Source: Verrucomicrobiota bacterium
Lineage (GTDB): Bacteria > Verrucomicrobiota > Verrucomicrobiia > Verrucomicrobiales > DEV007
Direction: 5' to 3'
Length of the DNA: 64,000 nucleotides
Assembly: GCA_020630975.1 (NCBI GenBank)
Contig: JAHDID010000003.1
Coordinates: 76,474-140,473, forward strand
This document shows, in pieces, positions 27,923-36,694 of this stretch; the stretch's first letter is position 1; each line of letters begins with the position of its first letter. A program made the translations under genes and the position numbers. Under the pieces are notes generated by a model that ran no database searches, had not been told where the DNA came from, and saw only the letters and a list, made by a program, of their open reading frames with translations.

Positions 27923-28411
27923 ATGGAGGACGATCGCTTAGAACTGATCGAAAAGATTAGAAGTGCTTTTAAAGGGGTGACTCTAGAAGATGGAGTTTCT
28001 CTCAATATGACGGAGTACTTCGATTCCAGTGGAATGGTCGAGGATTTTAGACGCAAGGCGAGGTTTGATGAGAGAGAGGATTGGACCCTTATTCCGGATA
28101 GTACCCTAGAGGAATTCCTAGTCACTTTTTGTTTCACTGATCTGAAGGGATACAGGTTTTACCTGCCTGCTTACATGATCTATAATATTAGGAATTTTGG
28201 TATATCAGGTTCCAGTATTACTGAGTTTACGATCTATGCTTTGGATATCGATAGGTACCAGTTTGAGGATAAACCTTTTGTTGAATTCTTTAAGGGGCCT
28301 CAACTGGAGGCGATCTGTGCTTTTTTGGAGTGGACGGCGATCAGTGAGGAGTTCGAGGATGCCGCAGGATTACTTGTGAAAATCCAGAATGCCGTTCGAG
28401 GGAGGGAATAG
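27923..28411 (+). CDS. DUF6714-like hypothetical protein
   Basis: 162 residues. The segment VTFCFTDLKGYRFYLPAYMIYNI and AICAFLEWTA resemble the DUF6714 family, small soluble proteins often found near toxin-immunity type loci. The match is from memory of the motif. It lies just upstream of the convergent rnr end. Confidence 0.5.
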   Translation: MEDDRLELIEKIRSAFKGVTLEDGVSLNMTEYFDSSGMVEDFRRKARFDEREDWTLIPDSTLEEFLVTFCFTDLKGYRFYLPAYMIYNIRNFGISGSSITEFTIYALDIDRYQFEDKPFVEFFKGPQLEAICAFLEWTAISEEFEDAAGLLVKIQNAVRGRE

Positions 28412-28432
28412 TTTAAGGGCACAGATTGCCTG

Positions 28433-30694
28433 CTAGTCCACTACCGCAAAATCAATAAACCCTCGCCCCCTGTCGATACGGACGAGTCGTACCGTGCATC
28501 TGCTAGCGATCGCGAGTTTCTTTTTCTTGGAGATGCCGCTACGAAAGCAGTGGGCATGTCGATCGAAATAGTAAGCGTGTCTGCTAGGTAGATCCATTTT
28601 GCGGACGAGGCCAGAAATCATCAGATCATCCAGTTCTAGGAAGATACCCATCGGTTTTACCTCGGTGACCATAGCCTGGAAAGTCTGATCGGCATCTTTC
28701 TCGAGTAGGCTCTCTAGGTACTCGATCATCTTTAGCTGCTGAGAGTCGCGCTCGGCATCTGCAGCGACGCGCTCGGTGCGAGAGATGTGGGTAGCGATCT
28801 CGCCGACACCAGCCTCGTTGGGTGTTTTGTCTGGTCGCTCGGGAGCGCTAGGTTCTTTGCGACGTGACATCTCGCGTTTGAGCGAACGGTGAACGATGAG
28901 ATCGGCGTAGCGTCGGATCGGACTGGTGAAATGACAGTAGTTGGATTTGGCTAAACCAAAGTGGCCTATTGGATCTTTCGAGTAAGCAGCGCGCTTCATG
29001 CTTTTGAGCAAGGCTAGTTTTAGGCTCTGCTCCTCAGGCTTACCTTTCATGGATTTGGTTAGCTTTTGTACCTCTGCGCGGATAGTAGGATCGCCTATCT
29101 TGTGACCAAAGGAGCGAGCGAGGTCGGCGAATTCATTGAGTTTCTCAAAATCGGGGTCCTCATGTATCCGGTAGATCGATGGCGCTCCGGCATCGCGAGT
29201 ACACTTGGCGACAGCCTCGTTGGCAGCCAGCATGAATTCTTCGATCAGCTGGTGGCTCTCGTCGTGGTTGGTCTTTTTCACCGCAAAAGCGATCCCTTGA
29301 TCGTCGAGCACGACACGAACCTCTGGAAAATCGAGATCGAAACATCCCGCTTTGAACCGACGCTGTCGCAGAATACTAGCTAGGCGCCAGGCTCGGCGGA
29401 CGTGAGCCGTCATGCGGCGCTCGTGGCCATCATCAAAGGCTGCAGCGGCTTTGTCGCTCAGATTTAGGCGGGTGTAGGCCTCCTCATAGGTGTAGCGGCG
29501 ACAGCTATTGATGACAGCGGACACGAAACGAGCACTCTGCAGCGCGCCTTTCTGCGAAAATCGTATCACAGCGGCATGTGTGAGTCGGTCGACGTGTGGA
29601 TTGAGGCTGCACACGCCGTTGGAGAGTTTTTCAGGGATCATCGGAATCACTCGATCGGCTAGGTACACGGAATTGCCCCGGCGGCGTGCCTCTCGATCGA
29701 GAGCGGAGTCAGGTTTCACGTAGTAGCTGACATCTGCGATATGCACGGCTAGTTCCCAGCCTTCGCCATCAGGTAGTTCGGTGACGCAGATGGCGTCGTC
29801 GAAATCACGGGCATCCTCGGGATCGATGGTGAAGACTTCGCGCTCGCGCCAGTCTTCGCGGCGAGCGAGCTCCGACTCGGGGATGATTTCATCAATCAGC
29901 TCCGTCTCGGCCATCACATCGTGAGGGAACTCGAGAGGCAGTCGGTGTTTGTGGATAACGGTCAGCATGTCCACACCGGGCTTGTCGGGGCGGCCCAGCA
30001 CTTCGACCATCTTCGCTGCGGGTAAGCGGCCTGGGTCTGACCAATCGGTAAACTCCGCCACGACCAGATCACCGGGCTTAGCATTTTTGAGTACCTTCTT
30101 AAGGAAGAAGCTAGGTGGTAGTTTTGAGTCCTCTGGGGCGAGATTGGCTTGGTGGCCTTTGCGGTGGTAGGTGCCGACCACAGTGGTGAGACTGCGCTCG
30201 ACCACCTCCACGACTTGCGCCTCCTGACGTTGCCCCTCTGTCTCACGCTCCGCCTGTCGGCGCTCACGTAGGCGTTGGCCTTGGCGGCCCTTGGCATTTT
30301 TGTGCCAGCGAGGAGGTTGTTTTTTGATCAAGGCTACGATAACACGGTCGCCGTGCATCGCTGTGCCAACAAAACGGCCGGGTATGTAGTAGCTCTCGCC
30401 CTCTTTGGCATGATCGGGTGTGAAAAAGGCGGAGCGGCGCTTCCCCTTAGTCGAAAAATGGATAAGACCCTCGAGGGTCTTACCTTTTGCTTTGCTACGG
30501 GGTTTGTAGTAGCGAGCCTTTCGGCCGAGCTCTAGTTCGCCTTGCTCGCACACGATGGCGAGCGCTCGACGGAGGTGGACACGCTGCTTGCCAGATAGGC
30601 CTAGCTCACGGGAGAATTCTGATTTATTCAGGGCACGGTAGTCCGGATCGGCTACCATCTCCCTGACACGATGGACAAGGTGGTCTTTGCTCAC
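28433..30694 (-). CDS. rnr: Ribonuclease R
   Basis: 753 residues: N-terminal helix-turn-helix (RALNKSEFSRELGLSGKQR), two cold-shock domains separated by a basic Arg/Gln/Glu-rich insert (about 130-165), the RNB catalytic domain with IDPEDARDFDDAI, and a C-terminal S1 domain ending in a basic tail. A processive 3'-5' exoribonuclease for structured RNA. LNPHVDRLTHA and HFTSPIRRYADLIVHR are diagnostic. Confidence 0.96.
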   Translation of the reverse strand: MSKDHLVHRVREMVADPDYRALNKSEFSRELGLSGKQRVHLRRALAIVCEQGELELGRKARYYKPRSKAKGKTLEGLIHFSTKGKRRSAFFTPDHAKEGESYYIPGRFVGTAMHGDRVIVALIKKQPPRWHKNAKGRQGQRLRERRQAERETEGQRQEAQVVEVVERSLTTVVGTYHRKGHQANLAPEDSKLPPSFFLKKVLKNAKPGDLVVAEFTDWSDPGRLPAAKMVEVLGRPDKPGVDMLTVIHKHRLPLEFPHDVMAETELIDEIIPESELARREDWREREVFTIDPEDARDFDDAICVTELPDGEGWELAVHIADVSYYVKPDSALDREARRRGNSVYLADRVIPMIPEKLSNGVCSLNPHVDRLTHAAVIRFSQKGALQSARFVSAVINSCRRYTYEEAYTRLNLSDKAAAAFDDGHERRMTAHVRRAWRLASILRQRRFKAGCFDLDFPEVRVVLDDQGIAFAVKKTNHDESHQLIEEFMLAANEAVAKCTRDAGAPSIYRIHEDPDFEKLNEFADLARSFGHKIGDPTIRAEVQKLTKSMKGKPEEQSLKLALLKSMKRAAYSKDPIGHFGLAKSNYCHFTSPIRRYADLIVHRSLKREMSRRKEPSAPERPDKTPNEAGVGEIATHISRTERVAADAERDSQQLKMIEYLESLLEKDADQTFQAMVTEVKPMGIFLELDDLMISGLVRKMDLPSRHAYYFDRHAHCFRSGISKKKKLAIASRCTVRLVRIDRGRGFIDFAVVD

Positions 30695-30819
30695 GGGAAA
30701 TTGGAGTTTAAAGAAATTGATGAAAATGCTAGACGCGACCTAGCAAAATGTGTTTACATTGTATTCAGGCCGAGAGAAGTCATTTGGCCCCACAATAAGA
30801 AAATAATTCGCGGCAGAAT

Positions 30820-31410
30820 ATGAATAGCGCACAATCGAACAAATTGAAAGACGGTTTCACCCTGATTGAGATCTTAGTGGTCATGTCAATCATTGCCGTT
30901 TTAGCGGGAATGGTATTCGCAGGTGCGACTGGGGCAATGAATACAGCCAAAAAAATCGATGCGACAAACACTTGTGCTAATCTTAAGACTGCAATCACCA
31001 CATATTTTACCGATTACCGAAAAGTACCAACTACTGAGGGCGGGCTAGATGATAACTATGTCGACTATGATACAGAAAAAAATGAAGATTTTATGAATAT
31101 TTTGCTGGGTGCTAGTGAGGATAGAAATCCTAGAGGTACTGTGTTTTTTGATGGGAAAACAGCGAAGGGTGGCAGAAATGGTGTGATCCTGAATTCAGAT
31201 GGGGGCGGAAGATTAACAGATCCCTGGGGTAATGGATACCAGATTCGCATTGATCTGACCAGCAAGGGCCGCGTGCCGAGTCCAGAAGATGACAGCACCT
31301 TGCTCTCTGAGACAGTTGCAATCTATTCATTTGGGAAAGTTGACGGTAGTAACGATAACCCCTCTAAATCAGATATCAAAAATTGGGCAAAAACCCCGAA
31401 ATCTTGGTAA
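30820..31410 (+). CDS. Type II secretion/type IV pilin-like pseudopilin (GspG type)
   Basis: 196 residues. Prepilin cleavage site KDGFTLIEILVVM with Glu at mature position 5, then a hydrophobic helix, then a polar globular part ending like GspG (GGRLTDPWGNGYQIRID). Such single pseudopilins are abundant in Verrucomicrobia and Planctomycetes. No other secretion genes are adjacent. Its stop is 3 bp from the convergent cysQ stop. Confidence 0.85.
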   Translation: MNSAQSNKLKDGFTLIEILVVMSIIAVLAGMVFAGATGAMNTAKKIDATNTCANLKTAITTYFTDYRKVPTTEGGLDDNYVDYDTEKNEDFMNILLGASEDRNPRGTVFFDGKTAKGGRNGVILNSDGGGRLTDPWGNGYQIRIDLTSKGRVPSPEDDSTLLSETVAIYSFGKVDGSNDNPSKSDIKNWAKTPKSW

Positions 31411-31413
31411 CCC

Positions 31414-32190
31414 TTACTCCACAAAAAAGAAAGGATTGAGCAAATCCTCTTTATTGTAAACCAGTGGCTGACCAGTTCCGTCAGCCACTACTTTTCTTCC
31501 CGCTTCTAGAGCTACTGCATGTGCAGCGCCAGTATCCCACTCCATGGTGGGACCTAGGCGGGGGTAAACATCAGCTTCACCCTGAGCTACCAGACATAGC
31601 TTCAGTGAGCTGCCTGCGGAAAGGAATTCTACCACTTTGCCTTGCGCTTTGAGATCGTCGACGAACTGCTGCACGGCATCAGTGAGATGTGAGCGGCTAG
31701 CCACCACGGTTACCTCGGATTTCTCTGAGTAGTGTGGGCCGCCCTCGAGTTTTTCTGGAGCTCCTGCACCCGTTGCTAGCCAAGCTCCAGAGCCTTTCAC
31801 ACCCCAAAACATGCGCTCACCCACTGGCTGGTAGACGACACCTAGCACTGGAGTGTCACGGTGGACCAGTGCGATATTCACGGTGAATTCGCCGTTTCGC
31901 TTGATGAATTCTTTGGTGCCATCCAGCGGGTCGACCAGCCAAAAGTATTCCCAATCTTTGCGCTCCTCATAGTCGACGGCTTTTGTCTCCTCTGAGATGA
32001 TCGGGATTTGTGGGTATAGTGATTCCAGAGCAGCTACGATCACATCGTTGCCTCGCTTATCAGCTTCGGTGAGAGGGGACTTATCCTCCTTCACATCCAC
32101 GGAAAACTCGGTGCCATAGACATCCAGAATCTCTGCTCCAGCCTTGCGGGCAGTCTCTTTGATGGCTTCGATATCGATTTGCTCTAGCAT
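31414..32190 (-). CDS. cysQ: 3'(2'),5'-bisphosphate nucleotidase
   Basis: 258 residues from ATG 32190 (a GTG precedes it). Inositol-monophosphatase fold metal sites: ADKRGND, IISEETKAVDY, and WLVDPLDGTKEFIKRNGEFTVNI; the C-terminal EWDTGAAHA is also present. It hydrolyses 3'-phosphoadenosine 5'-phosphate from sulfate assimilation. It may be linked to the sulfate metabolism suggested by the sulfatase at the window end. Confidence 0.92.
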   Translation of the reverse strand: MLEQIDIEAIKETARKAGAEILDVYGTEFSVDVKEDKSPLTEADKRGNDVIVAALESLYPQIPIISEETKAVDYEERKDWEYFWLVDPLDGTKEFIKRNGEFTVNIALVHRDTPVLGVVYQPVGERMFWGVKGSGAWLATGAGAPEKLEGGPHYSEKSEVTVVASRSHLTDAVQQFVDDLKAQGKVVEFLSAGSSLKLCLVAQGEADVYPRLGPTMEWDTGAAHAVALEAGRKVVADGTGQPLVYNKEDLLNPFFFVE

Positions 32191-32240
32191 CACTTTCTGA
32201 TCGGCGAGTTGAGGTAGAAATGAAGGATCAGTTTCTCCTA

Positions 32241-32987
32241 CTACATGACCATACCGCCATCGACAGTCAGAGTCTGACCTGTGATGTAGCGAGCGGCTGG
32301 GCTGGCGAGGAAATTCACGGCATTGGCGATGTCTGCGGTCTCACCGAAAAAGCCTAGAGGAATTTTCTCTTTTACCTTGTCTTGGATCTCTTCATCGAGA
32401 CCACCAGTCATGTCGGTCACGATGTAGCCTGGAGCGATCGCATTCACACATACCTGACGTCCGGCGAATTCTTTGGCTAGGGCTTTGGTGTAGCCGATCA
32501 GGCCCGCCTTACTAGCGGCGTAGTTGGCCTGGCCAGCATTGCCGGTTAGACCGATCACGGAGCTGATGTTGATGATACGTGCGTCTGGCTGCTTGAGCAT
32601 GCCGCGCTGGAAAGCTTTCACAGCGTTGAAGGCGCCTTTGAGATTGGTGTCGACCACGGTGTCCCAGTCTTCCTCGCTCATGCGGAGAGCTAGACCGTCG
32701 CGAGTGACGCCAGCGTTGTTCACTAGGATGCTTACGGTGCCTAGGTCGGCAGCCACTTGCTTGCCAAAAGCTTCGACTGAAGCAAAGTCAGCGATATCCA
32801 CGGCGTAGCCCTTAGCAGTGCCCGGTCCGATGGCATTTAGCTCAGCAGCGGCTTCGCTCGAGTTCTTCTCGGTGCGGCTAGCCACAGCTACCTTGGCACC
32901 TTGCTCGACAAACATCTGGGCGATAGCCTTGCCGATGCCTCGGCCAGAGCCCGTCACTACTACGACACGATCCTGAAAAGTACTCAT
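32241..32987 (-). CDS. fabG: 3-oxoacyl-[acyl-carrier-protein] reductase
   Basis: 248 residues, short-chain dehydrogenase. NADPH-binding VTGSGRGIGKAIA, NNAGVTRDGL, catalytic Ser in NISSVIGLTGNAGQ and YxxxK in YAASKAGLIGYTKAL. The C-terminal YITGQTLTVDGGMVM is typical of FabG of fatty-acid synthesis. It is not in a fab cluster here. Confidence 0.93.
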   Translation of the reverse strand: MSTFQDRVVVVTGSGRGIGKAIAQMFVEQGAKVAVASRTEKNSSEAAAELNAIGPGTAKGYAVDIADFASVEAFGKQVAADLGTVSILVNNAGVTRDGLALRMSEEDWDTVVDTNLKGAFNAVKAFQRGMLKQPDARIINISSVIGLTGNAGQANYAASKAGLIGYTKALAKEFAGRQVCVNAIAPGYIVTDMTGGLDEEIQDKVKEKIPLGFFGETADIANAVNFLASPAARYITGQTLTVDGGMVM

Positions 32988-33029
32988 GAGGCGGTTATTC
33001 CACCAGAGTCAGGCTACCGCAAGGAAAAC

Positions 33030-33893
33030 TTACAGCCCCAGTCGACTAAACAGCTCATTCAGTGGCAGCTGTAGGCCGATGTAAAAGTCGCCAAAGTCCG
33101 CGTAGCGAGAGCTTACCTTATCAAAGCGCATCTCGTAGACGATGCTTTTTATCTCTTGAGTGTTGTGGGCAAAAAGAGTCACTCCCCACTCCATCTCGTC
33201 GAGGCCAGTCGAGCCAGTGATGAGCTGGCGTACGCGGCCTGCGTAGGTGCGGCCGACGCGGGCATGGCCGAGCATCAGTTTGCGGCGGTCCTCATACTCC
33301 ATGTCGTACCAGTTGTCCTGTTCGCCACGCCGCTTGCCCATGGGGTAAAAACAAAAGACCTGCCAGTCTGGCATATTGGGGTAGAGGCGATCTTGGTTGT
33401 ACTTCGCCATTCGCTTGCGGAATTCTTCGATTTTCTCTGTGTGCTCAGGGCTGCCTGCTACCATGCCATCATCGTCTACTAGGGTCTGGCCATATTGCTC
33501 CTCAGTCGTGGTGTACTCGCTGAGCTCGGTCATACTCAGGTAGCTGTAGGTCGGTGTGAGCACATCGGCACCCAGTGAGCGGGTCAGCCGCTTCTCAAAT
33601 TCGTTAGCCTTGTGCAGATCCGCGGTCAGCAGCATAAAGCCGAGATCCGCCTTGGGCGTGACCATGGAGAAAGTCAGCAGCTGCGCATCGTCGGAGCGGA
33701 TGTCCTGCACCAGTTGGGTGAGCGCAGTCTTGGCCTCTAGCTTTTCCTCATCGGAGTAGAGATCCCACTGGGTTTGCTCGATTTTGTAGAAAAGATGCAG
33801 CACATGCCAGCCCTCGTGAGGGATCACTGGCTCGGTCTGAAGGGTGTCATCGTCCTTTACGACGGATAATTGGGTAGGTGGGTCGTGACTCAT
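33030..33893 (-). CDS. hemQ: Coproheme decarboxylase HemQ (chlorite dismutase family)
   Basis: 287 residues. FYPMGKRRGEQDNWYDMEYE and GHARVGRTYAGRVRQLITGS carry the family's haem-site pattern. TGLDEMEWGVTLFAHN and VYEMRFDKVSSRYADFG are diagnostic. The enzyme makes haem b from coproheme in the coproporphyrin-dependent pathway. The N-terminal 25 residues are an extra polar extension. Confidence 0.9.
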   Translation of the reverse strand: MSHDPPTQLSVVKDDDTLQTEPVIPHEGWHVLHLFYKIEQTQWDLYSDEEKLEAKTALTQLVQDIRSDDAQLLTFSMVTPKADLGFMLLTADLHKANEFEKRLTRSLGADVLTPTYSYLSMTELSEYTTTEEQYGQTLVDDDGMVAGSPEHTEKIEEFRKRMAKYNQDRLYPNMPDWQVFCFYPMGKRRGEQDNWYDMEYEDRRKLMLGHARVGRTYAGRVRQLITGSTGLDEMEWGVTLFAHNTQEIKSIVYEMRFDKVSSRYADFGDFYIGLQLPLNELFSRLGL

Positions 33894-34018
33894 GGTGACA
33901 TCTACTGCGTCTTGCAGTGCGTAATGGTTCGTTGGGAAAGAGGCTTGCGTCTACTTGGAAATGCCGCGAACTTTGCCCGAACAGTGTTCAATTTCATCAG
34001 ATATTTTCATCAACCGAT

Positions 34019-34258
34019 ATGGCAGAGCTAGAGTACAAATACGAAGAGAACGTAGCCGGCGCATTTTACGTCGACGACCAGTGCATCGACTGCGATCTCT
34101 GCCGTGAAACTGCAGAGGCCAACTTCACCCGCCACGACGATGGCGGTTACTCCTACGTCTTCAAGCAGCCCACTACCGACGAGGAACGCGCCCTTTGTGA
34201 AGAGGCCATGGAGGGCTGCCCTGTGGAGGCGATCGGCAACGATGGCGAGGGGGGTTGA
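34019..34258 (+). CDS. 4Fe-4S ferredoxin, single cluster
   Basis: 79 residues from ATG 34019. Cluster ligands CIDCDLC plus the distant GCPVEAI; the acidic chain lacks a second full CxxCxxC set. A small electron carrier of unknown partner. Upstream in-frame codons to 33917 do not look like part of the family. Confidence 0.85.
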   Translation: MAELEYKYEENVAGAFYVDDQCIDCDLCRETAEANFTRHDDGGYSYVFKQPTTDEERALCEEAMEGCPVEAIGNDGEGG

Positions 34259-34300
34259 CTTTCTCACCTTCCAAAGCGTCTCTTGTCTTCGAATTCTTGA

Positions 34301-34678
34301 ATGGCAAAGAGACGCAAACGACCTGCTCCTAGCTCAAAGGCCCGTGGCCTAGCGCAGCTTCGTGGCTATTGGGAGCCAGAGGATCTGTCGGAATTTCAGA
34401 ATCCGCTCAGCAGTGTCGTAGAGACAGCCATGAAGGGTCTCGGTCTAGAGGACCGCTTCAATGAGGAACAGGTCTTCGAGGCGTGGAGCACTTTGGTGAA
34501 TCCATTTGTGGCCGAGCATGCGCGCCCTATTTCGTTGGATCGAAAAGTGCTGATCATTCAGGTCCTGCACTCGACCATTCATTATGAGCTCGAGCGGATG
34601 AAAGGTCAGATACTCGCCAAGATGCAGGCTGAATTTGGTGAGAAGAATATTCGAGATGTGAAGTTTCGATTGGGGTAG
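34301..34678 (+). CDS. DciA-family (DUF721) protein
   Basis: 125 residues. Basic N-terminus, then the DUF721 core: FEAWSTLVNPFVAEHARPIS, LIIQVLHSTIHYELE and the closing IRDVKFRLG. DciA is the ancestral replicative-helicase operator/loader in bacteria without DnaC/DnaI. It is convergent with the tRNA-Ser genes. Confidence 0.82.
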   Translation: MAKRRKRPAPSSKARGLAQLRGYWEPEDLSEFQNPLSSVVETAMKGLGLEDRFNEEQVFEAWSTLVNPFVAEHARPISLDRKVLIIQVLHSTIHYELERMKGQILAKMQAEFGEKNIRDVKFRLG

Positions 34679-34715
34679 CCCAATATAAGCTGAGACATAG
34701 GAATGTATATATAAA

Positions 34716-34803
34716 CGGAAGCGGTAGGAATCGAACCTACGCTACTGGGCAATAGTAGGCCATGGGTTAGCAACCCAGCACATTACCACTCTGTCACGCT
34801 TCC
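34716..34803 (-). tRNA. tRNA-Ser (anticodon GCT)
   Basis: 88 nt class II tRNA on the minus strand. Acceptor GGAAGCG/CGCTTCC with discriminator G, anticodon stem CTGGG/CCCAT-type with loop TTGCTAA, long variable arm, T-arm GTAGG-TTCGATT-CCTAC. CCA is not encoded. Reads AGC/AGT. It lies 4 bp after tRNA-Ser(TGA) and behind the Ser-leader attenuator. Confidence 0.95.
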
Positions 34804-34807
34804 AGAG

Positions 34808-34893
34808 AGGAAGGTAGAGGAATCGAACCCCTAGCCGTTTCTCAGGTCTAGCCTGGTTTTCAAGACCAGTTTGCCACCTTGGCGCTACCTTCC
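34808..34893 (-). tRNA. tRNA-Ser (anticodon TGA), slightly aberrant
   Basis: 86 nt on the minus strand. Acceptor GGAAGGT/ACCTTCC, anticodon stem CTGGT/ACCAG with loop CTTGAAA, T-arm AGGGG-TTCGATT-CCTCT. Odd points: the D-loop is very short, the variable arm pairs poorly, and the base after the acceptor stem is T where serine tRNAs have G. It reads UCN codons if functional. Confidence 0.8.
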
Positions 34894-34905
34894 AGAATTG
34901 CGGAC

Positions 34906-34939
34906 ACAAAAAAGCCGAGACGAATTAACGGCTCGGCTT
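34906..34939 (-). terminator. Attenuator terminator before tRNA-Ser genes
   Basis: On the minus strand AAGCCGAG (34939-34932) pairs with CTCGGCTT (34919-34912) around a 12-base loop and is followed directly by a run of six T. It lies between the Ser-rich leader peptide and the two tRNA-Ser genes, so it would cut off their expression unless opened. Confidence 0.9.
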
Positions 34940-34986
34940 CGATATGTTATTTCAGTATACAACAAATCGGACCTAGCCGGTGCTAG
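34934..34986 (-). promoter_or_regulatory. Protector and antiterminator pairings of the Ser attenuator
   Basis: Segment 1, CTAGC (34986-34982, within the last serine codons), pairs with segment 2, GCTAG (34977-34973). Segment 2 extended as CGGCT (34979-34975) alternatively pairs with segment 3, AGCCG (34938-34934), the terminator left arm. CGAT/ATCG (34969-34966 with 34943-34940) and TGTTG/TAACA (34964-34960 with 34949-34945) extend that antiterminator. 1:2, 2:3 and 3:4 are mutually exclusive as in trp/his attenuators. Confidence 0.75.
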
Positions 34987-35023
34987 ATGACGAACTGCTG
35001 GAACTGGAGATGATGTTGATCAT
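34973..35023 (-). CDS. Serine-rich leader peptide (16 aa) of tRNA-Ser genes
   Basis: Minus-strand ATG at 35023 gives MINIISSSSSSSSSTG and stop. The nine serine codons in order are TCC AGT TCC AGC AGT TCG TCA TCT AGC, so all six serine codons occur. It precedes a terminator hairpin and two tRNA-Ser genes. The stop codon lies in the RNA segment that can form the antiterminator. There is no good Shine-Dalgarno; if the promoter below is right the message would be nearly leaderless. The role is inferred: a ribosome short of charged tRNA-Ser stalls here and lets transcription into the tRNA genes. Confidence 0.85.
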   Translation of the reverse strand: MINIISSSSSSSSSTG

Positions 35024-35029
35024 GTGTTT

Positions 35030-35057
35030 AGATTACTCTTGATGACGGTATCGTCAA
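35030..35057 (-). promoter_or_regulatory. Candidate sigma-70 promoter for leader peptide and tRNA-Ser
   Basis: TTGACG (35057-35052), 16-bp spacer, TAATCT (35035-35030) on the minus strand. Transcription would begin at or next to the leader ATG. The -10 is weak; read-through from ribBA is an alternative source of the transcript. Confidence 0.4.
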
Positions 35058-35083
35058 TACAGAAAATTTTCGTATACCTACTT

Positions 35084-36307
35084 TTACAGTCGATGCCCCA
35101 TCTTATCTTTCTTAGTCTGTAGGTAGTCTTCGTTATGCACGTTGGGTTGTGCCTGTATCGCCACTTGCTCGACGATCTCTAGTTCATGCCCTTCTAGTCC
35201 CACGACCTTTCGTGGGTTGTTGGTCATTAGGCGGATTTTTCTGACGCCGACATCGTGGAGGATTTGAGCACCCATACCATAGTCGCGGAGGTCTGGGGCG
35301 AAGCCGAGTTTCTCATTGGCCTCTACGGTATCCAGACCTTCCTCCTGGAGTTTGTAGGCGTGCATTTTGTTTACTAGGCCGATGCCGCGCCCTTCCTGGC
35401 GCATGTAGACGAGTACACCCTTTCCGGCTTGGTCGATCTGGGCGAGTGCTGTGTGTAGCTGGGTGCCGCAGTCGCAGCGGCGCGAGCCAAAGACATCGCC
35501 AGTCAGGCATTCGCTGTGTACGCGTACTAGGGTGGGTTCGTCGGCGCGGATGTTGCCACGCACCATCGCGATGTGGTGCTCGGATGGATCGAGCGTGCTG
35601 ATGTAAGTGTAGAGATTAAATTTGCCGAAATCGGTAGGCATCTCGACTACCTCCACTCGCTCGACTAGCTTCTCGCGGCTGCGGCGATATTCGATCAGCG
35701 CTTCGATGCTGCCGATTTTGAGATCGTGTTTTTCGGCAAAGGCGATTAGCTCGGGTAGTCGTGCCATCGTGCCGTCTTCATTGAGGATCTCACAGATCAC
35801 GCCGGCCGGCTCCAGCCCGGCCATTCGCGCCAGATCGACAGCTGCCTCGGTATGGCCTGCTCGGCGTAGCACGCCGCCCTCGCGTGAGCGTAGCGGTAGG
35901 ATGTGGCCGGGCCGCACCAGATCCTGTGGCTCGGCGAGTGGGTTGGCCAGTATCGCTACTGTCTTGGCGCGGTCTGCAGCGCTGATGCCTGTAGTGATGC
36001 CCTGAGCGGCATCCACTGCCACGGTGAAATTCGTGCCGTGCGATTCGGTATTTCGCTGAGCCATCGGAGGTAGGCCGAGGCGATTGCAGGCGGCCGGCTC
36101 GATAGGGGTACAGATCAGTCCGCGGCCATGAGTGGCCATGAAATTGATCGTCTCCGCCGTGATACACTGTGCGGCACAGATCAGATCGCCTTCATTTTCG
36201 CGATCTTCATCATCCACGATCACCACCATCTTGCCGTGACGGATATCCTCGAGGATATCGTCTACCGTGCTGAACTTATCTTGATAGTTATCAATCAAAC
36301 CACTCAT
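35084..36307 (-). CDS. ribBA: Bifunctional 3,4-dihydroxy-2-butanone-4-phosphate synthase / GTP cyclohydrolase II
   Basis: 407 residues from ATG 36307 ([15 protein letters not shown]). RibB half: [49 protein letters not shown]-type sequence. RibA half from about 205: zinc site [31 protein letters not shown] and [12 protein letters not shown]. It makes the two precursors of riboflavin. Its start overlaps the upstream cupin gene by 17 bp, so they form one transcript. Confidence 0.96.
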   Translation of the reverse strand: MSGLIDNYQDKFSTVDDILEDIRHGKMVVIVDDEDRENEGDLICAAQCITAETINFMATHGRGLICTPIEPAACNRLGLPPMAQRNTESHGTNFTVAVDAAQGITTGISAADRAKTVAILANPLAEPQDLVRPGHILPLRSREGGVLRRAGHTEAAVDLARMAGLEPAGVICEILNEDGTMARLPELIAFAEKHDLKIGSIEALIEYRRSREKLVERVEVVEMPTDFGKFNLYTYISTLDPSEHHIAMVRGNIRADEPTLVRVHSECLTGDVFGSRRCDCGTQLHTALAQIDQAGKGVLVYMRQEGRGIGLVNKMHAYKLQEEGLDTVEANEKLGFAPDLRDYGMGAQILHDVGVRKIRLMTNNPRKVVGLEGHELEIVEQVAIQAQPNVHNEDYLQTKKDKMGHRL

Positions 36308-36653
36308 CTTCTGGATCAAATTTTGGGATAGGGACGTTTAAAATCTTTAAGTCAGCGCCGACCGCTCGGTGGCGGCAGCCTGGTTGGATCAGTATCGACG
36401 TGCCGGGAGAAAGAGGATACGACTGGCCATCCAGCTCGATATGCCCATTTCCTTCTAGGACGTAGTAGACCTCAGTCATCTTACGATGGTAGTGAGTTTC
36501 GCTATCTGCCTTTATCTCGACGAGATGCATCGAGGCCACTTCATTTTGCTCGTTCATGAAAGCGCGCCGCGTCGTGCCGCAGGGGCAGTTGACGGGCTCG
36601 ATCTGACTGAAGTCCGCTATCTGGAAGTTTTTCTCGATGATTTCGGCACCCAT
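36291..36653 (-). CDS. Small cupin-domain protein
   Basis: 120 residues from ATG 36653. Single cupin barrel: [24 protein letters not shown] and [12 protein letters not shown] hold the metal ligands. The substrate is unknown. It overlaps ribBA and is translated before it; whether it has a flavin-related role is open. Confidence 0.8.
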   Translation of the reverse strand: MGAEIIEKNFQIADFSQIEPVNCPCGTTRRAFMNEQNEVASMHLVEIKADSETHYHRKMTEVYYVLEGNGHIELDGQSYPLSPGTSILIQPGCRHRAVGADLKILNVPIPKFDPEDEWFD

Positions 36654-36694
36654 CCATGGCAAGCTAAGCCCGAAACACTGGTAAGCAAAGCAAC

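Noticed and set aside
34808-34893. tRNA-Sec reading of the irregular serine tRNA
   Set aside because: The anticodon loop CTTGAAA centres on TGA, not TCA, and the acceptor stem is 7 bp. No selenocysteine genes were seen.
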